Source: Psychrobacter fozii (GTDB taxonomy: Bacteria; Pseudomonadota; Gammaproteobacteria; Pseudomonadales; Moraxellaceae). Taken from it: a stretch of 64,000 nt of DNA. Made by a program: the position numbers and the translations under genes. Below, piece after piece: positions 44,686-53,285 of this stretch (position 1 is the first letter of the stretch; every line of letters begins with the position of its first letter). Where the stretch lies: NCBI RefSeq assembly GCF_003217155.1, contig NZ_QJSU01000012.1, forward strand, positions 1 to 64,000. Reading direction: 5' to 3'. Below the pieces are notes generated by a model, which was not told the DNA's origin, did not search any database, and was given only the letters and a program-made list of their open reading frames with translations.

Positions 44686-45387
44686 ATGAATAATTCTGAA
44701 AAATTTTTAGAGACTTATAATAACCTTGATCAATACCTTAAAAAGGAAATCAGAGCTGATGATTATGTCAGTTATGCAAATAAAGTAAAAAACTCAAAGA
44801 ACACTGTTGTGAATAAATTTAAGGATGAACTGCTATCTTTTGGTACTTTAAGAAATGCAATAGTACATAACCCTAAAATAGATAATAAGGCTATTGCTGA
44901 ACCTCATGATAGGACGGTGGAAAGATTCAATGAAATTTATGAAATAATAAATAACCCTAAAAAAGTAATCCCTACCTTTCAATTTGATGTCTTGGGGGCA
45001 AATAAGGATGATTATATCAATGATATCCTTAAGCAAATGAAGCAAAAATCATTCTCTCAGTTTCCAGTATTGGATTCAAATGAAGCTATTATAGAGTTAA
45101 TCAATAACAATACTATCTCACGTTGGCTGGCTTCTGAAATAGATGAGAATGGAATGATTATCGTAGACGGAGTAACTGTCGAAAATTTGATTCCAGAAAT
45201 TGAGTTTAAACGTAATTATAAGTTTATTTCTCGTGATACCTCGATATATAAAGCTTACGATCTATTTTTGAACCATATAAACGAGAAAGAAAGAAATCTT
45301 GATGTTCTGTTTATTACTCATAATGGAAAAGAAACAGAGAAGCTGTTAGGTTTGATTACTATTTCTGACTTAGCCCCTTTGATATAA
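44686..45387 (+). CDS. HEPN-motif plus CBS-domain protein
   Basis: This 233-residue protein has a helical N-terminal part (1-90) with the motif LRNAIVHNP, that is R56-x4-H61, the active-site signature of HEPN ribonucleases. A CBS-type ligand-binding region (about 95-233) follows, with a paired strand-helix pattern and the family ending LLGLITISDLAPLI. CBS domains usually bind adenine nucleotides, so a nucleotide-controlled RNase or toxin is conceivable. It has no adjacent partner and is AT-rich. Both domain calls rest on motifs only; HEPN folds without RNase activity exist. Confidence 0.65.
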   Translation: MNNSEKFLETYNNLDQYLKKEIRADDYVSYANKVKNSKNTVVNKFKDELLSFGTLRNAIVHNPKIDNKAIAEPHDRTVERFNEIYEIINNPKKVIPTFQFDVLGANKDDYINDILKQMKQKSFSQFPVLDSNEAIIELINNNTISRWLASEIDENGMIIVDGVTVENLIPEIEFKRNYKFISRDTSIYKAYDLFLNHINEKERNLDVLFITHNGKETEKLLGLITISDLAPLI

Positions 45388-45592
45388 AGTGGTTCAAGCT
45401 TATTTAAATGTCTGTTGAGTGCTGACTTAAAGTGCGTTAGTTCAACAACGGAACACTAAGCTACGCTTAAGAAACCGTACAACTAAACCTAAGTAAACTA
45501 AGCATAAAGTAGAGCCGACAGTTGAGATGAGCAACCAAGATGAGCCGTGATATAATATCTTGATAATCGATATTTTATGAAAGGTTTACATT

Positions 45593-45871
45593 ATGGCTCG
45601 TACCGCTAGCGCATTACACATTTTAGTAAAACACAAAGAAGTGGCTGAGGACATTATTGTCAAGCTCAAAAAAGGCGCTAAGTTTGATGTGCTGGCTAAA
45701 AAGCACTCAAACTGCCCATCAGGTAAGAAAGGTGGCAGCTTAGGCGAATTTCAAAAAGGCGACATGGTGCCGGCATTTGATAAAGTCTGCTTCAACAGTG
45801 AACTCTACACCCCGCATTTAGTAAAAACTAAATTTGGCTGGCATGTGGTTAAAGTGCTTTACAGAACATAA
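45593..45871 (+). CDS. ppiC: Parvulin peptidyl-prolyl isomerase PpiC
   Basis: This 92-residue single-domain parvulin shows the family motifs SALHILVKHKE, AKKHSNCPSGKKGGSLGEF, GDMVPAFDKVCF and FGWHVVKV. It has no signal peptide, so it is cytoplasmic, as is E. coli PpiC. It speeds cis-trans isomerisation of peptidyl-prolyl bonds. AAAGG precedes the ATG. It is convergent with the nitroreductase gene across a hairpin terminator. Confidence 0.95.
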   Translation: MARTASALHILVKHKEVAEDIIVKLKKGAKFDVLAKKHSNCPSGKKGGSLGEFQKGDMVPAFDKVCFNSELYTPHLVKTKFGWHVVKVLYRT

Positions 45872-46015
45872 GTGTTAGAGTCGGAGCTTTGATTGCAATC
45901 TAACTGAAGTACGTCCTGAACATCTTTCAGACCCATATTTCAAATAACTGTATTTCAAATGTCTGTATTTAAAATGACAGTAATCTTCTGATTGCATATC
46001 AGTTATAAAAAACCG

Positions 46016-46052
46016 ATGAACCCGCTATGATATCTATTCATAGCGGGTTCAT
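46016..46052. terminator. 15-bp hairpin between convergent genes
   Basis: Perfect arms 46016-46030 and 46038-46052 (ATGAACCCGCTATGA and complement) surround a 7-nt loop. No long T run follows, so it may act as a bidirectional barrier or mRNA 3' stabiliser for ppiC and the nitroreductase gene. Confidence 0.55.
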
Positions 46053-46081
46053 TGGTTATACCATCCTTAACGCTAGATTTA

Positions 46082-46690
46082 TTAGCCAAACACTTTTAAA
46101 CGACTGTCTACAGGCTTAAATGCTTTGTCACCTGCAGGCTCCTCGATCGCACCAAATACCATCTGTGCAACCAATTCCCAGTCCTTATCCACATTCCAAG
46201 CGTCGGCAACTTGACTATCAATGATAGGATTGTAATGCTGTAAGTTTGCACCGATATCTAAACTGGATAATGCCATCCAGATCATATACTGATGCATGGC
46301 ACTGGTATGTTCAGACCACACTGGGAATTTGTCAGCATACAACGGTGCCGCTTCTTGTAAACCTTTAATCACTGCATGATCTTCAAAGAATAATATAGTA
46401 CCTGCACCCGCTTTAAAACTATCAATTTTTTGCTTGGTTGACACAAATTTCTCATCGTCATTGACGATATCACGTAAGGTATCTTCCGTCATCTGCCACA
46501 GCTTTTGATGCTCCTCACCGAACAACACGATAATGCGCGTTGACTGTGAGTTGAACGCTGATGGCGTATGCAGAATAGCATGCTCAACCAATTTTACTAC
46601 TTCATCATTCGATACTGGCAATTGATTACTTAGCGCATAAATAGAACGGCGTTTTTCTGCTAATTGCTGTAAATCTTGTAAATTTGACAT
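46082..46690 (-). CDS. Nitroreductase family protein (YdgI/Frm2-like)
   Basis: This 202-residue FMN-dependent nitroreductase-fold protein has the FMN-binding RRSIYALSNQ start, HTPSAFNSQSTRIIVLFGE, and a C-terminal KVDSRL-type FMN region (KPVDSRLKVFG). The pattern matches the fungal Frm2/Hub1-like and YdgI group that reduces nitro or quinone compounds and is linked to oxidative stress. It lies near a pirin gene and a LysR gene, a common redox-stress grouping. Confidence 0.88.
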   Translation of the reverse strand: MSNLQDLQQLAEKRRSIYALSNQLPVSNDEVVKLVEHAILHTPSAFNSQSTRIIVLFGEEHQKLWQMTEDTLRDIVNDDEKFVSTKQKIDSFKAGAGTILFFEDHAVIKGLQEAAPLYADKFPVWSEHTSAMHQYMIWMALSSLDIGANLQHYNPIIDSQVADAWNVDKDWELVAQMVFGAIEEPAGDKAFKPVDSRLKVFG

Positions 46691-46888
46691 GGTTTTCTCC
46701 AGTAGTTTTTATGAATTAAAATTAAATATTGATGCATTGGGATAAAATGTTGATGCATGGGGATAAATAGTCATTAGCCTTTGAAACCAAGATACCGTAC
46801 TCCAAGATACCGTACTCAAAGTCTGGTTCTAGGTTCAATCTCGCCATTTAACATTTTGTGTATTACAAATAATGAGCGTAGAAAAGTA

Positions 46889-47605
46889 TTAAGCCGTTAT
46901 CGGTACTTCCATGAGTAACACTTTGGCGTCTTCTTCGATATTCACAGTGAACTGCTGAGCACCCCAAATACCAAGCGCATCTCTAGTGTCTAACGTCTTA
47001 CCATTTACAGTGGCTTTTCCGCTAATGACAAAGAGATAAACACCATTATTAGTATCTTTTAGCTGATAAGACGCTGTCACGCCTTTATCAAAATCACCCA
47101 TACTGAACCATGCATTTTGATGAATCCAGACACCTGCATCGTCAGCGTTTGGCGATAGTACTTGATTGAACATATTCGGCTGCATGATATCACCCATACG
47201 CATTTGCTGATAACGAGGGGTGACGTTAATTTTATTAGGGAGCACCCATATTTGCAAAAACTGCACAGCCTCATAAGCATTACCATTCATCTCACTATGA
47301 GTAATGCCCGTGCCGGCTGACATGACTTGTATCTCACCCGTTGCAATAATGCCTTCATTACCGATGTTATCGCCATGACTGAGCTTGCCTGACAATGGAA
47401 TAGTAATAATTTCCATATCACGATGTGAGTGCTTACCAAAACCTTGCCCGCCAATCACAAAGTCATCATTAATGACACGTAGCGCGCCAAAGCCCATACG
47501 TTCTGAGTTGTGATAATTAGCAAAGCTGAAGGTATGGTTGCTTTTTAGCCAGCCATGATTGGCATTGCCACGAGAGTATGCTGCATGATAGATCGTTTGC
47601 ATCAT
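46889..47605 (-). CDS. Pirin family protein (YhhW-like)
   Basis: This 238-residue bicupin has the pirin metal ligands in FGKHSHRDMEIITIPLSG (His pair plus His/Glu) and GEIQVMSAGTGITHSE. YhhW-type pirins cleave quercetin-like flavonoids; others act as redox-sensing cofactors. It is divergent from the LysR gene at 47785, with 179 bp between that should hold the shared control region. Two ATGs start the frame side by side; AGGG lies in front. Confidence 0.93.
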   Translation of the reverse strand: MMQTIYHAAYSRGNANHGWLKSNHTFSFANYHNSERMGFGALRVINDDFVIGGQGFGKHSHRDMEIITIPLSGKLSHGDNIGNEGIIATGEIQVMSAGTGITHSEMNGNAYEAVQFLQIWVLPNKINVTPRYQQMRMGDIMQPNMFNQVLSPNADDAGVWIHQNAWFSMGDFDKGVTASYQLKDTNNGVYLFVISGKATVNGKTLDTRDALGIWGAQQFTVNIEEDAKVLLMEVPITA

Positions 47606-47784
47606 TTATCCCTAGTTATTAACTTATTGATTAACTTAGTTATTCGGAAGTTAAATAACGATAAATATTGATTAGTTAATTGGTTTAAATTATGGATATA
47701 TTATAATTGTTGTCTAACTATAGATAAACATCAATAATTGCAAATGTAAGTTCTCATTTAAAGAACAATTAAGGGGCGGCTAAA

Positions 47785-48690
47785 ATGGGACAACTAGAAG
47801 ACATGGCAATGTTTGTACGCATTGTCGAAGCAGGCAGCATTACCAAAGCCGCAGAGCAATTAAATATCGCCAAGTCAGCTGTCAGCCGCCGTCTCAAGGA
47901 GTTAGAGACGCGCCTAGGCAGTCAGTTAATCAGCCGAACCACACGCCAATCGAACTTAACGCAAGCAGGTGAGCAGTATTACCAAAAGGTGAGCAACATA
48001 CTGAATGAGGTTGATGCACTGAATGAAGCGTCCAGTGGTGCGCCAACACGTATCGAGGGCACACTAAAGATGACCGCGCCACTATCGTTTGGCTTGCTTC
48101 ATTTAAAGGATGTCATTGATGAATACGCCAACCAGCATCCCAATCTGAATTTTGAATTGGATTTTTCTGATCGGCATACGGATTTAGTCGAAGAAGGGTT
48201 TGAACTGGCCATCCGTATTGGAGAAATGCAAGATTCTAGCTATCAGGCCAAACGCCTATCATTAATTCGTCATACCCTATGCGCCAGTCCTGAATATCTA
48301 GATAAGATGGGCACACCAAAAACGGTAGAAGATTTAGCGGATCATGAATTTTTACAATACAGCTTGAGTAAATCTAACACGATAGAATTGACAGATGAGC
48401 AAGGCAAAAAACATCAGGTGGACGTTAACTCAAAAATAAAAATTAATAATGGTGATTTTTTGCGTGATATGGCAGTGAAAGGTCATGGCATTACCTTTTT
48501 GCCAACCTTTATCACCTATCAGACCGTAGCCAGTGGCGAGCTAGTGCCCATCTTGCAGCAGTATCAACTACCCATGCTAACGGCCTATGCGGTCTATCCA
48601 AAGAATAGATTCTTGTCTCAGCGGTGCCGCTATTTTATTGATTTTATCGCTGAGCGTTTCGGTGATAATCCTTATTGGGATGAGTGCTAA
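47785..48690 (+). CDS. LysR-family regulator next to pirin
   Basis: This 301-residue regulator has the N-terminal HTH (GSITKAAEQLNIAKSAVSRRLKELE) and effector domain (LKMTAPLSFGLLHL start) of the CrgA/DmlR-like LysR branch. It probably controls the divergent pirin gene and possibly the nitroreductase in response to an aromatic or quinone ligand; this is typical of the arrangement but not proven. AAGGGGC precedes the start at short distance. Confidence 0.92.
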   Translation: MGQLEDMAMFVRIVEAGSITKAAEQLNIAKSAVSRRLKELETRLGSQLISRTTRQSNLTQAGEQYYQKVSNILNEVDALNEASSGAPTRIEGTLKMTAPLSFGLLHLKDVIDEYANQHPNLNFELDFSDRHTDLVEEGFELAIRIGEMQDSSYQAKRLSLIRHTLCASPEYLDKMGTPKTVEDLADHEFLQYSLSKSNTIELTDEQGKKHQVDVNSKIKINNGDFLRDMAVKGHGITFLPTFITYQTVASGELVPILQQYQLPMLTAYAVYPKNRFLSQRCRYFIDFIAERFGDNPYWDEC

Positions 48691-48785
48691 CCCTTCCAGT
48701 TCATCAAGTTAACACTCAAGAGAATCAATAATCTTAAAGAAGACGATTCGAATTTGTAGTAACTTCTAATTAAAAAATATCTTGA

Positions 48786-48894
48786 ATATAGGTGAATTCA
48801 AATAAGTTCAACACAAGGAAACCGAGTGCAAGTTATATATTAGTATGGTTAGCGAGGTTGACGATGTAGCGGGTTTATATGAATTTGACTGTAC
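48786..48894 (+). repeat. MITE-like repeat copy 1 (about 109 bp)
   Basis: This is a direct copy of the element at 50256-50364, with about 83% matching bases by eye. The shared core has GAATTCAAATAA, CGCAAGGAA-like CACAAGGAA, CCGAGTGCAAG, TAGTATGGTTAGC and GCGG-TTTATATG. The terminal inverted repeats are degraded in this copy. With copy 2 it brackets the adhesin remnant. Confidence 0.8.
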
Positions 48895-48914
48895 TACAAA
48901 CCTAATTAGGAACC

Positions 48915-49079
48915 GCAACCGCTTATCAGAAAGCACCATCTGTAGTCATTGACAGGTTTGGCTTTGCTTAGATTGGATTTGCTATGTTATGGGGATTCGT
49001 ATTCTTTGCAGACACGCCAGATATTATCTTTTTGATTGGAGTGATCTTAATCGTTGTAGCGGGGATTATCTCTGTATGA
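48915..49079 (+). pseudogene. C-terminal remnant of an EamA/DMT transporter
   Basis: About 55 codons encode the end of a DMT-family permease: AYQKAPSVVI, then (after an in-frame TAG) GFAMLWGFVFFADTPD and a final membrane helix ending VVAGIISV. Everything upstream is missing and was apparently replaced by the MITE-like repeat. Confidence 0.75.
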
Positions 49080-49109
49080 CATTTATTATCTTATTCACTT
49101 GAGCGTGTT

Positions 49110-50207
49110 TCAAACAGATGTATAACTAGAGGTAGACCATTTTTGGATACTTAAGCTTAAGTCAGTTAGATCAATATCGAAAGCATCCGCTGTTGGTTGA
49201 TTCGCAACATCTATAATATCAGCAGCGGTTGCAACAATATCTTCAGTACCATCAAAGTTAATACCCGTTACTCCAGCAGGTACATCGTCAAAGGTCACAA
49301 TAGCTGTGTCTATACCGCCATTACCGCCAATCACGGTGTAGGTCACATCTGGTACAGCACCTGCGTAACCATCGTTTGGCGTGAAGTTTAACGTGCCATC
49401 ATTGGTAATAGTGATGATGCCGACATTTGGAATAGTCGCCATATCACCTGATTGATAAACTGTGGTATAGCCTTCAATCGTGAACCCCTCTACACTTAAT
49501 GGATCACTTCCTAGATCAGTGTTATTGCCAAAAAAATTTACCTCAACTGGTATATTATGTGCAGTCTTCACACGGTTACCATTGGCAACTGCTGATTGCT
49601 TTGACACCACCGATACATCATTAAAGATGATAGTGCCTTTATCGCAGTCTCCGTGGCCACCAGTCATAGTGTAGGTCACGTCTGGCACAGCGCCTGCGTA
49701 ACCCTTATCTGGCGTAAAGGTTAGCATGCCATTAGTGGTAATGCTTAAGGTGCCAATGTTTGGAACCGTCGCCGTGTCACCTGGTTGATAAACCGTGGTG
49801 TAGCCGTCAATCGTGAATTCCTCTATGCTTAATAGATCGCTGTCTGCACCAGTGTCATTGCTAACTATGTCTGTCAAAACTGGCCTATGATAGGCGGTCA
49901 TCACGCTGTTGTTACTAGAAAACAGAGTACTATTGTCATTAAAGTCGTTGCTATCGCTATGACTGCTATCAGCAATCAAATCTAATGGCTCAGTCGCTGC
50001 TGCTGTCGGCATCCACCAAGGTATTGCTGCCGCAGGACATTCTACATCCCTTAACGCCTGCCCTTCTTCACTACCTATTACTAGCTGTGTTAGGCACTTA
50101 AAGGTATCACCGATATCTGACATATGGTAATACTTGCCATCTTCAGTCCCTAGTTGTACTTGGTCTACAATCTGAGTTCTATCATTAGTTTTGACTATAG
50201 TATTCAT
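49110..50207 (-). CDS. Remnant of a large Ig-like/cadherin-like repeat adhesin
   Basis: This 365-residue protein has no signal peptide. The N-terminal 70 residues (IVDQVQLGTEDGKYYHM and a Cys pair) resemble the start of large type I secreted adhesins. Two tandem beta-sandwich repeats follow (about 125-185 and 240-300) with the shared segments FTI-GYTTVYQ-GD, LTFTPDKGYAGAVPDVTYT and close DNA identity. The C-terminus ends abruptly with no RTX repeats or secretion signal, so the gene is probably a truncated giant adhesin. It is flanked by two copies of a MITE-like repeat. Confidence 0.65.
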   Translation of the reverse strand: MNTIVKTNDRTQIVDQVQLGTEDGKYYHMSDIGDTFKCLTQLVIGSEEGQALRDVECPAAAIPWWMPTAAATEPLDLIADSSHSDSNDFNDNSTLFSSNNSVMTAYHRPVLTDIVSNDTGADSDLLSIEEFTIDGYTTVYQPGDTATVPNIGTLSITTNGMLTFTPDKGYAGAVPDVTYTMTGGHGDCDKGTIIFNDVSVVSKQSAVANGNRVKTAHNIPVEVNFFGNNTDLGSDPLSVEGFTIEGYTTVYQSGDMATIPNVGIITITNDGTLNFTPNDGYAGAVPDVTYTVIGGNGGIDTAIVTFDDVPAGVTGINFDGTEDIVATAADIIDVANQPTADAFDIDLTDLSLSIQKWSTSSYTSV

Positions 50208-50255
50208 ATACTTATATTTACCTTTTATTTTTTAAGTCAAATAATACAGATTAAG

Positions 50256-50364
50256 ATATAGTTGAATTCAAATAATTTCGACGCAAGGAAGCCGAGCGCA
50301 AGCTATACACTAGTATGGTTAGCAAGGATAACGATGGAGCGGATTTATATGGATTTAACTATAT
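50256..50364 (+). repeat. MITE-like repeat copy 2 (109 bp, terminal inverted repeats)
   Basis: This element has 15-bp imperfect terminal inverted repeats: ATATAGTTGAATTCA (50256-50270) and TGGATTTAACTATAT (50350-50364). The core matches copy 1 at 48786-48894 in the same orientation. It has no coding capacity. I recall similar repeats as abundant in Psychrobacter intergenic regions, which a genome search could confirm. Confidence 0.82.
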
Positions 50365-50670
50365 ATTCACATTAGACAATCAGTTGCGGTATCTTATTAA
50401 GCCGCTTGTATCAGTCATCATCAGTTCTGATAACGCTACTAGCATTAGTCAGTGAACGAATGTTTTTGTGAAAGTATGGATTATAAGAGACCTATTACTA
50501 TCTGATAACCTCTTTAATACAGGTTAACTCGCACGCGGACAACGCCATATCATATTGACTCGAAATGCAACAAATAACTAAAAACCTCCAGTAGTAAAGG
50601 AGCAACATTACAATCGATATGAGTAGTGTTTGTCATACTCTTATTTTCAGTAAAGTAAGACTTATTACTG

Positions 50671-50725
50671 AAAAACCCATTAAAAAAGCCACTTATCTTT
50701 AAGTGGCTTTTTTAATGGGTTTTTT
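50671..50725 (-). terminator. Strong 24-bp hairpin terminator after the AraC gene
   Basis: Arms 50671-50694 and 50701-50724 are perfect complements around ATCTTT, with A/T-rich outer ends giving U runs in both directions. It lies about 100 bp beyond the AraC stop. The rest of 50208-50822 has no gene beyond the MITE-like repeat. Confidence 0.8.
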
Positions 50726-50822
50726 ACGCAATTTGGATCAATCAAAGTGTATTGGCGTGAATACTGATTCAATCTACTGTCGAACCACTGTTATCCATGT
50801 CTTGCATCAATACCAAACATGC

Positions 50823-51905
50823 CTAGATGTTATCTTCTATATGACTTAGCTGGTTGTTTTGATACGTTTTCGGTGTTATCCCAAACCAAGTTTTAAAAAC
50901 TTTAAAAAATTGACTGTGGGATTTGTAGCCCAATAGATAAGCAACGTCCGTTGTTGAAATCTTCCTTTCAGTTAGATACAGTTTGGCCAATCGCTTTCTA
51001 GTCTCTTCTAAAATCTCTTGGAACGTAGCTCCCTCGTCATGTAGCCTTCTTTGTAGCGTACTGACGCTTATATTCATTGAGTCTGCGACCTGAATACGAG
51101 TTGGCGAGCTCACACCCATCATAGTATCGATAATTATCTCACAGCGCTGTTTGTAACTCACTTCAGAAAATTGAGTGAACAGCATATTAAATAAAGGATT
51201 GATATAAAACTTTCTACCAAGCTCCTCTTCAGCTTTTATCAATAAACTAGCGGCATCTTTATAATGATTTTTACATTTTAAGGCATAGAGCAAACTTATT
51301 TTATTAGCAGACTCAGCAGGTGCCCCAAAGACAGATTCATAGTACGCTAACTCATAAGCCGTATGATGCTGTGCAACATATAATTTCTTTAACATACCTG
51401 GACAAAAAGCCTCTACGATTCGATAGACCAGTACCATAGCGCCATCAATCTGATGCTTATTCATCGTGTCTGGCGCGTTGGAGATAAAATCAAATCGAAG
51501 CAATCCTTTTTCTACAGAAAGTTTGAGGGTAATAGACTGTGTAATCAAGGGGAAAAAACGATATACGAGCCGACTGACCAACAAGAAAGGCAGCTCATTA
51601 TTTACATTGGCAAAAGGCCTGACACATTCGCTAATAGCTTTATAAGACGGTAATGATTCAATGTTAACCAAAAAATTTAAGCTTAATCCTAAATAGTTGT
51701 CTTGCAAGGTGTTGCATAAGTCGTTTACTTCTTTCATAACAGCCGACATAGGCACTCTATCACCGCCGTAACTGTCCATTGATAAAAAAATCTCTGCAAT
51801 TTTAGGAATGTCTTTTTCACGTTTTTTATCAAACAAATACAATGTCATTGCTTCTCTTATGGCAAACATCATACTCTTATGGGTACTGTATTCGGCTTCT
51901 ATCAT
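50823..51905 (-). CDS. AraC-family regulator (OruR/ArgR-like N-terminal domain)
   Basis: This 360-residue regulator has an N-terminal arabinose-binding-like domain of the type in OruR and related regulators (about 20-210; LGLSLNFLVNIESLPSY, FDFISNAPDT, APAESANKISL) and a C-terminal double HTH (QVADSMNISVSTLQRRLHDEG; DVAYLLGYKSHSQFFKVFKTWFG begins the second). Its target is not evident: neighbours on the minus strand are a remnant adhesin, and the Crp-type gene lies on the other strand far upstream. Confidence 0.9.
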   Translation of the reverse strand: MIEAEYSTHKSMMFAIREAMTLYLFDKKREKDIPKIAEIFLSMDSYGGDRVPMSAVMKEVNDLCNTLQDNYLGLSLNFLVNIESLPSYKAISECVRPFANVNNELPFLLVSRLVYRFFPLITQSITLKLSVEKGLLRFDFISNAPDTMNKHQIDGAMVLVYRIVEAFCPGMLKKLYVAQHHTAYELAYYESVFGAPAESANKISLLYALKCKNHYKDAASLLIKAEEELGRKFYINPLFNMLFTQFSEVSYKQRCEIIIDTMMGVSSPTRIQVADSMNISVSTLQRRLHDEGATFQEILEETRKRLAKLYLTERKISTTDVAYLLGYKSHSQFFKVFKTWFGITPKTYQNNQLSHIEDNI

Positions 51906-52316
51906 TTTTGACTCAATTACGATTGACTATATTCAATCTATCTTTTGACGAAACTAAGGCCAATGTTATTTGGGCCATAGATTCCTGAAACACTTTCCTG
52001 AAACACATAGTTATATTGGTTTGTTTGGTTGCTACAGACCCCTACTTTAAACAACTTTGGTTATCTAAAAAAGTGCCGTTTTTTGCTCCTTGATAAACTA
52101 TAGAACCAGCTAATAATTTAAGGATTTTCTTTATATATCAGTCTTTTTTGACGAGCAAATTATCTAGAGTATTACCTGAAAGAACACAGCAGAACCTAAC
52201 TCTGACTCATATTACTACACAATAGTCATAGAATACCTTTAAAAAAACTTATATCTCTGATTGTCATCACGCATTCTACGACATATCAGACAACATCATT
52301 TAAGGTCAACATTTCT

Positions 52317-52437
52317 AGTCTATTTATGCTTAACAACTCAAAAGCCCCAATCTCACGATTGGGGCTTTTGAGTTGTTAACATAAGAGCTGTAGCGGAAAT
52401 TATGCTCAAATCAGTCTATAATCAAAATTACTCAATC
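52317..52437 (+). repeat. Degenerate third copy of the island repeat
   Basis: The segment TAGTCTATTTATGCTTAACAA, the hairpin with loop ATCTCACGAT, and a downstream flank GCTGTAGCGGAAATT...CAATCAGCT match repeat A (39880-40015) in order, though with many changes. The tRNA-like T arm is mostly lost. The hairpin arms 52331-52352 and 52357-52378 form a 22-bp terminator. The rest of 51906-52596 is AT-rich and holds nothing else I can name. Confidence 0.65.
52331..52378. terminator. 22-bp hairpin, bidirectional terminator
   Basis: Perfect arms TAACAACTCAAAAGCCCCAATC and complement surround the loop TCAC. It is related to the terminators at 39912 and 44204. Confidence 0.7.
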
Positions 52438-52596
52438 AGCTACAATTGATAAAAAATCGAACCATCCATTAAAGCATTTAAACCAAAGACACTGTTTTGA
52501 ATCTCTACTTCCACATTGCATCATTTATAAACGTATAAAACGGTTTAAACCAAAACATGTTAGATTAATAGTCTCGACTCACATGAGGGCGTTCTT

Positions 52597-53277
52597 CTGA
52601 ATACGCTAATATTTTATAACTGGTTTGAAAAACTCCATGCAGATATTCAAGAGGATATTCGTTCAGCGATGACTCAACGAACGCTATCTGACGGCGAGGC
52701 ATTATTCCGTATACAAGAAGCATCGAACGAGCTGTACCAAGTAGTATCGGGTAAAATAAAATGCAATATATATAGCCAAGATGGCACAGAAGTTGTCATC
52801 GGTACGCTGTTGTCAGGAGAGACATTTGGTGAGCAGGGACTGATAGATGAGTTGCCCAGAGCAACCAATACCTACTCAGTAGGTGATTCTGTCGTCAATG
52901 TATTGAGCAAAAGGCATTTTTTTCGACTTAACCATAAGCACCCTGAGATAAATACTCAGCTCCTAATCATGTTCTCTCATCGAATGCGAGTGGCCTTTGA
53001 GGTTAATACTGACAACCTAACGCTGCCTTTGCATCAAAGGTTAGCACGGTGCATATACAGAATTGTGCTCAATCAAAGCTCAAAAATGGCACAAAACAAT
53101 GAGCTAGAAATCACTATCTCACACGCAGATTTGGCAAGGATGGTAGGCGTCTCTCGGCAGAGCGTCAGTAAAGAGCTCAAACAAATGGAGAGGGAAAAGC
53201 TTATCTGTATTCAATACGGAAAAATCGTTATCAACAATATGGATGCACTCTCAAAAGCCTATCACGATGCTAATTAA
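52597..53277 (+). CDS. Crp/Fnr-family regulator, probable CTG start
   Basis: From the first ATG (52669) the protein has 202 residues but lacks the usual first helix and strand. The frame is open upstream to 52561 and encodes LNTLIFYNWFEKLHADIQED, typical of Crp N-termini. No ATG, GTG or TTG lies there, but CTG 52597 has GAGGG at 7 bases, giving 226 residues. The cyclic-nucleotide-binding fold (LSGETFGEQGLIDELPRAT) and C-terminal HTH (SHADLARMVGVSRQSVSKEL) are clear. No Fnr-type Cys cluster is present. It is convergent with the DHDPS-family gene. Confidence 0.82.
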   Translation: MNTLIFYNWFEKLHADIQEDIRSAMTQRTLSDGEALFRIQEASNELYQVVSGKIKCNIYSQDGTEVVIGTLLSGETFGEQGLIDELPRATNTYSVGDSVVNVLSKRHFFRLNHKHPEINTQLLIMFSHRMRVAFEVNTDNLTLPLHQRLARCIYRIVLNQSSKMAQNNELEITISHADLARMVGVSRQSVSKELKQMEREKLICIQYGKIVINNMDALSKAYHDAN

Positions 53278-53285
53278 ACAAGCGA

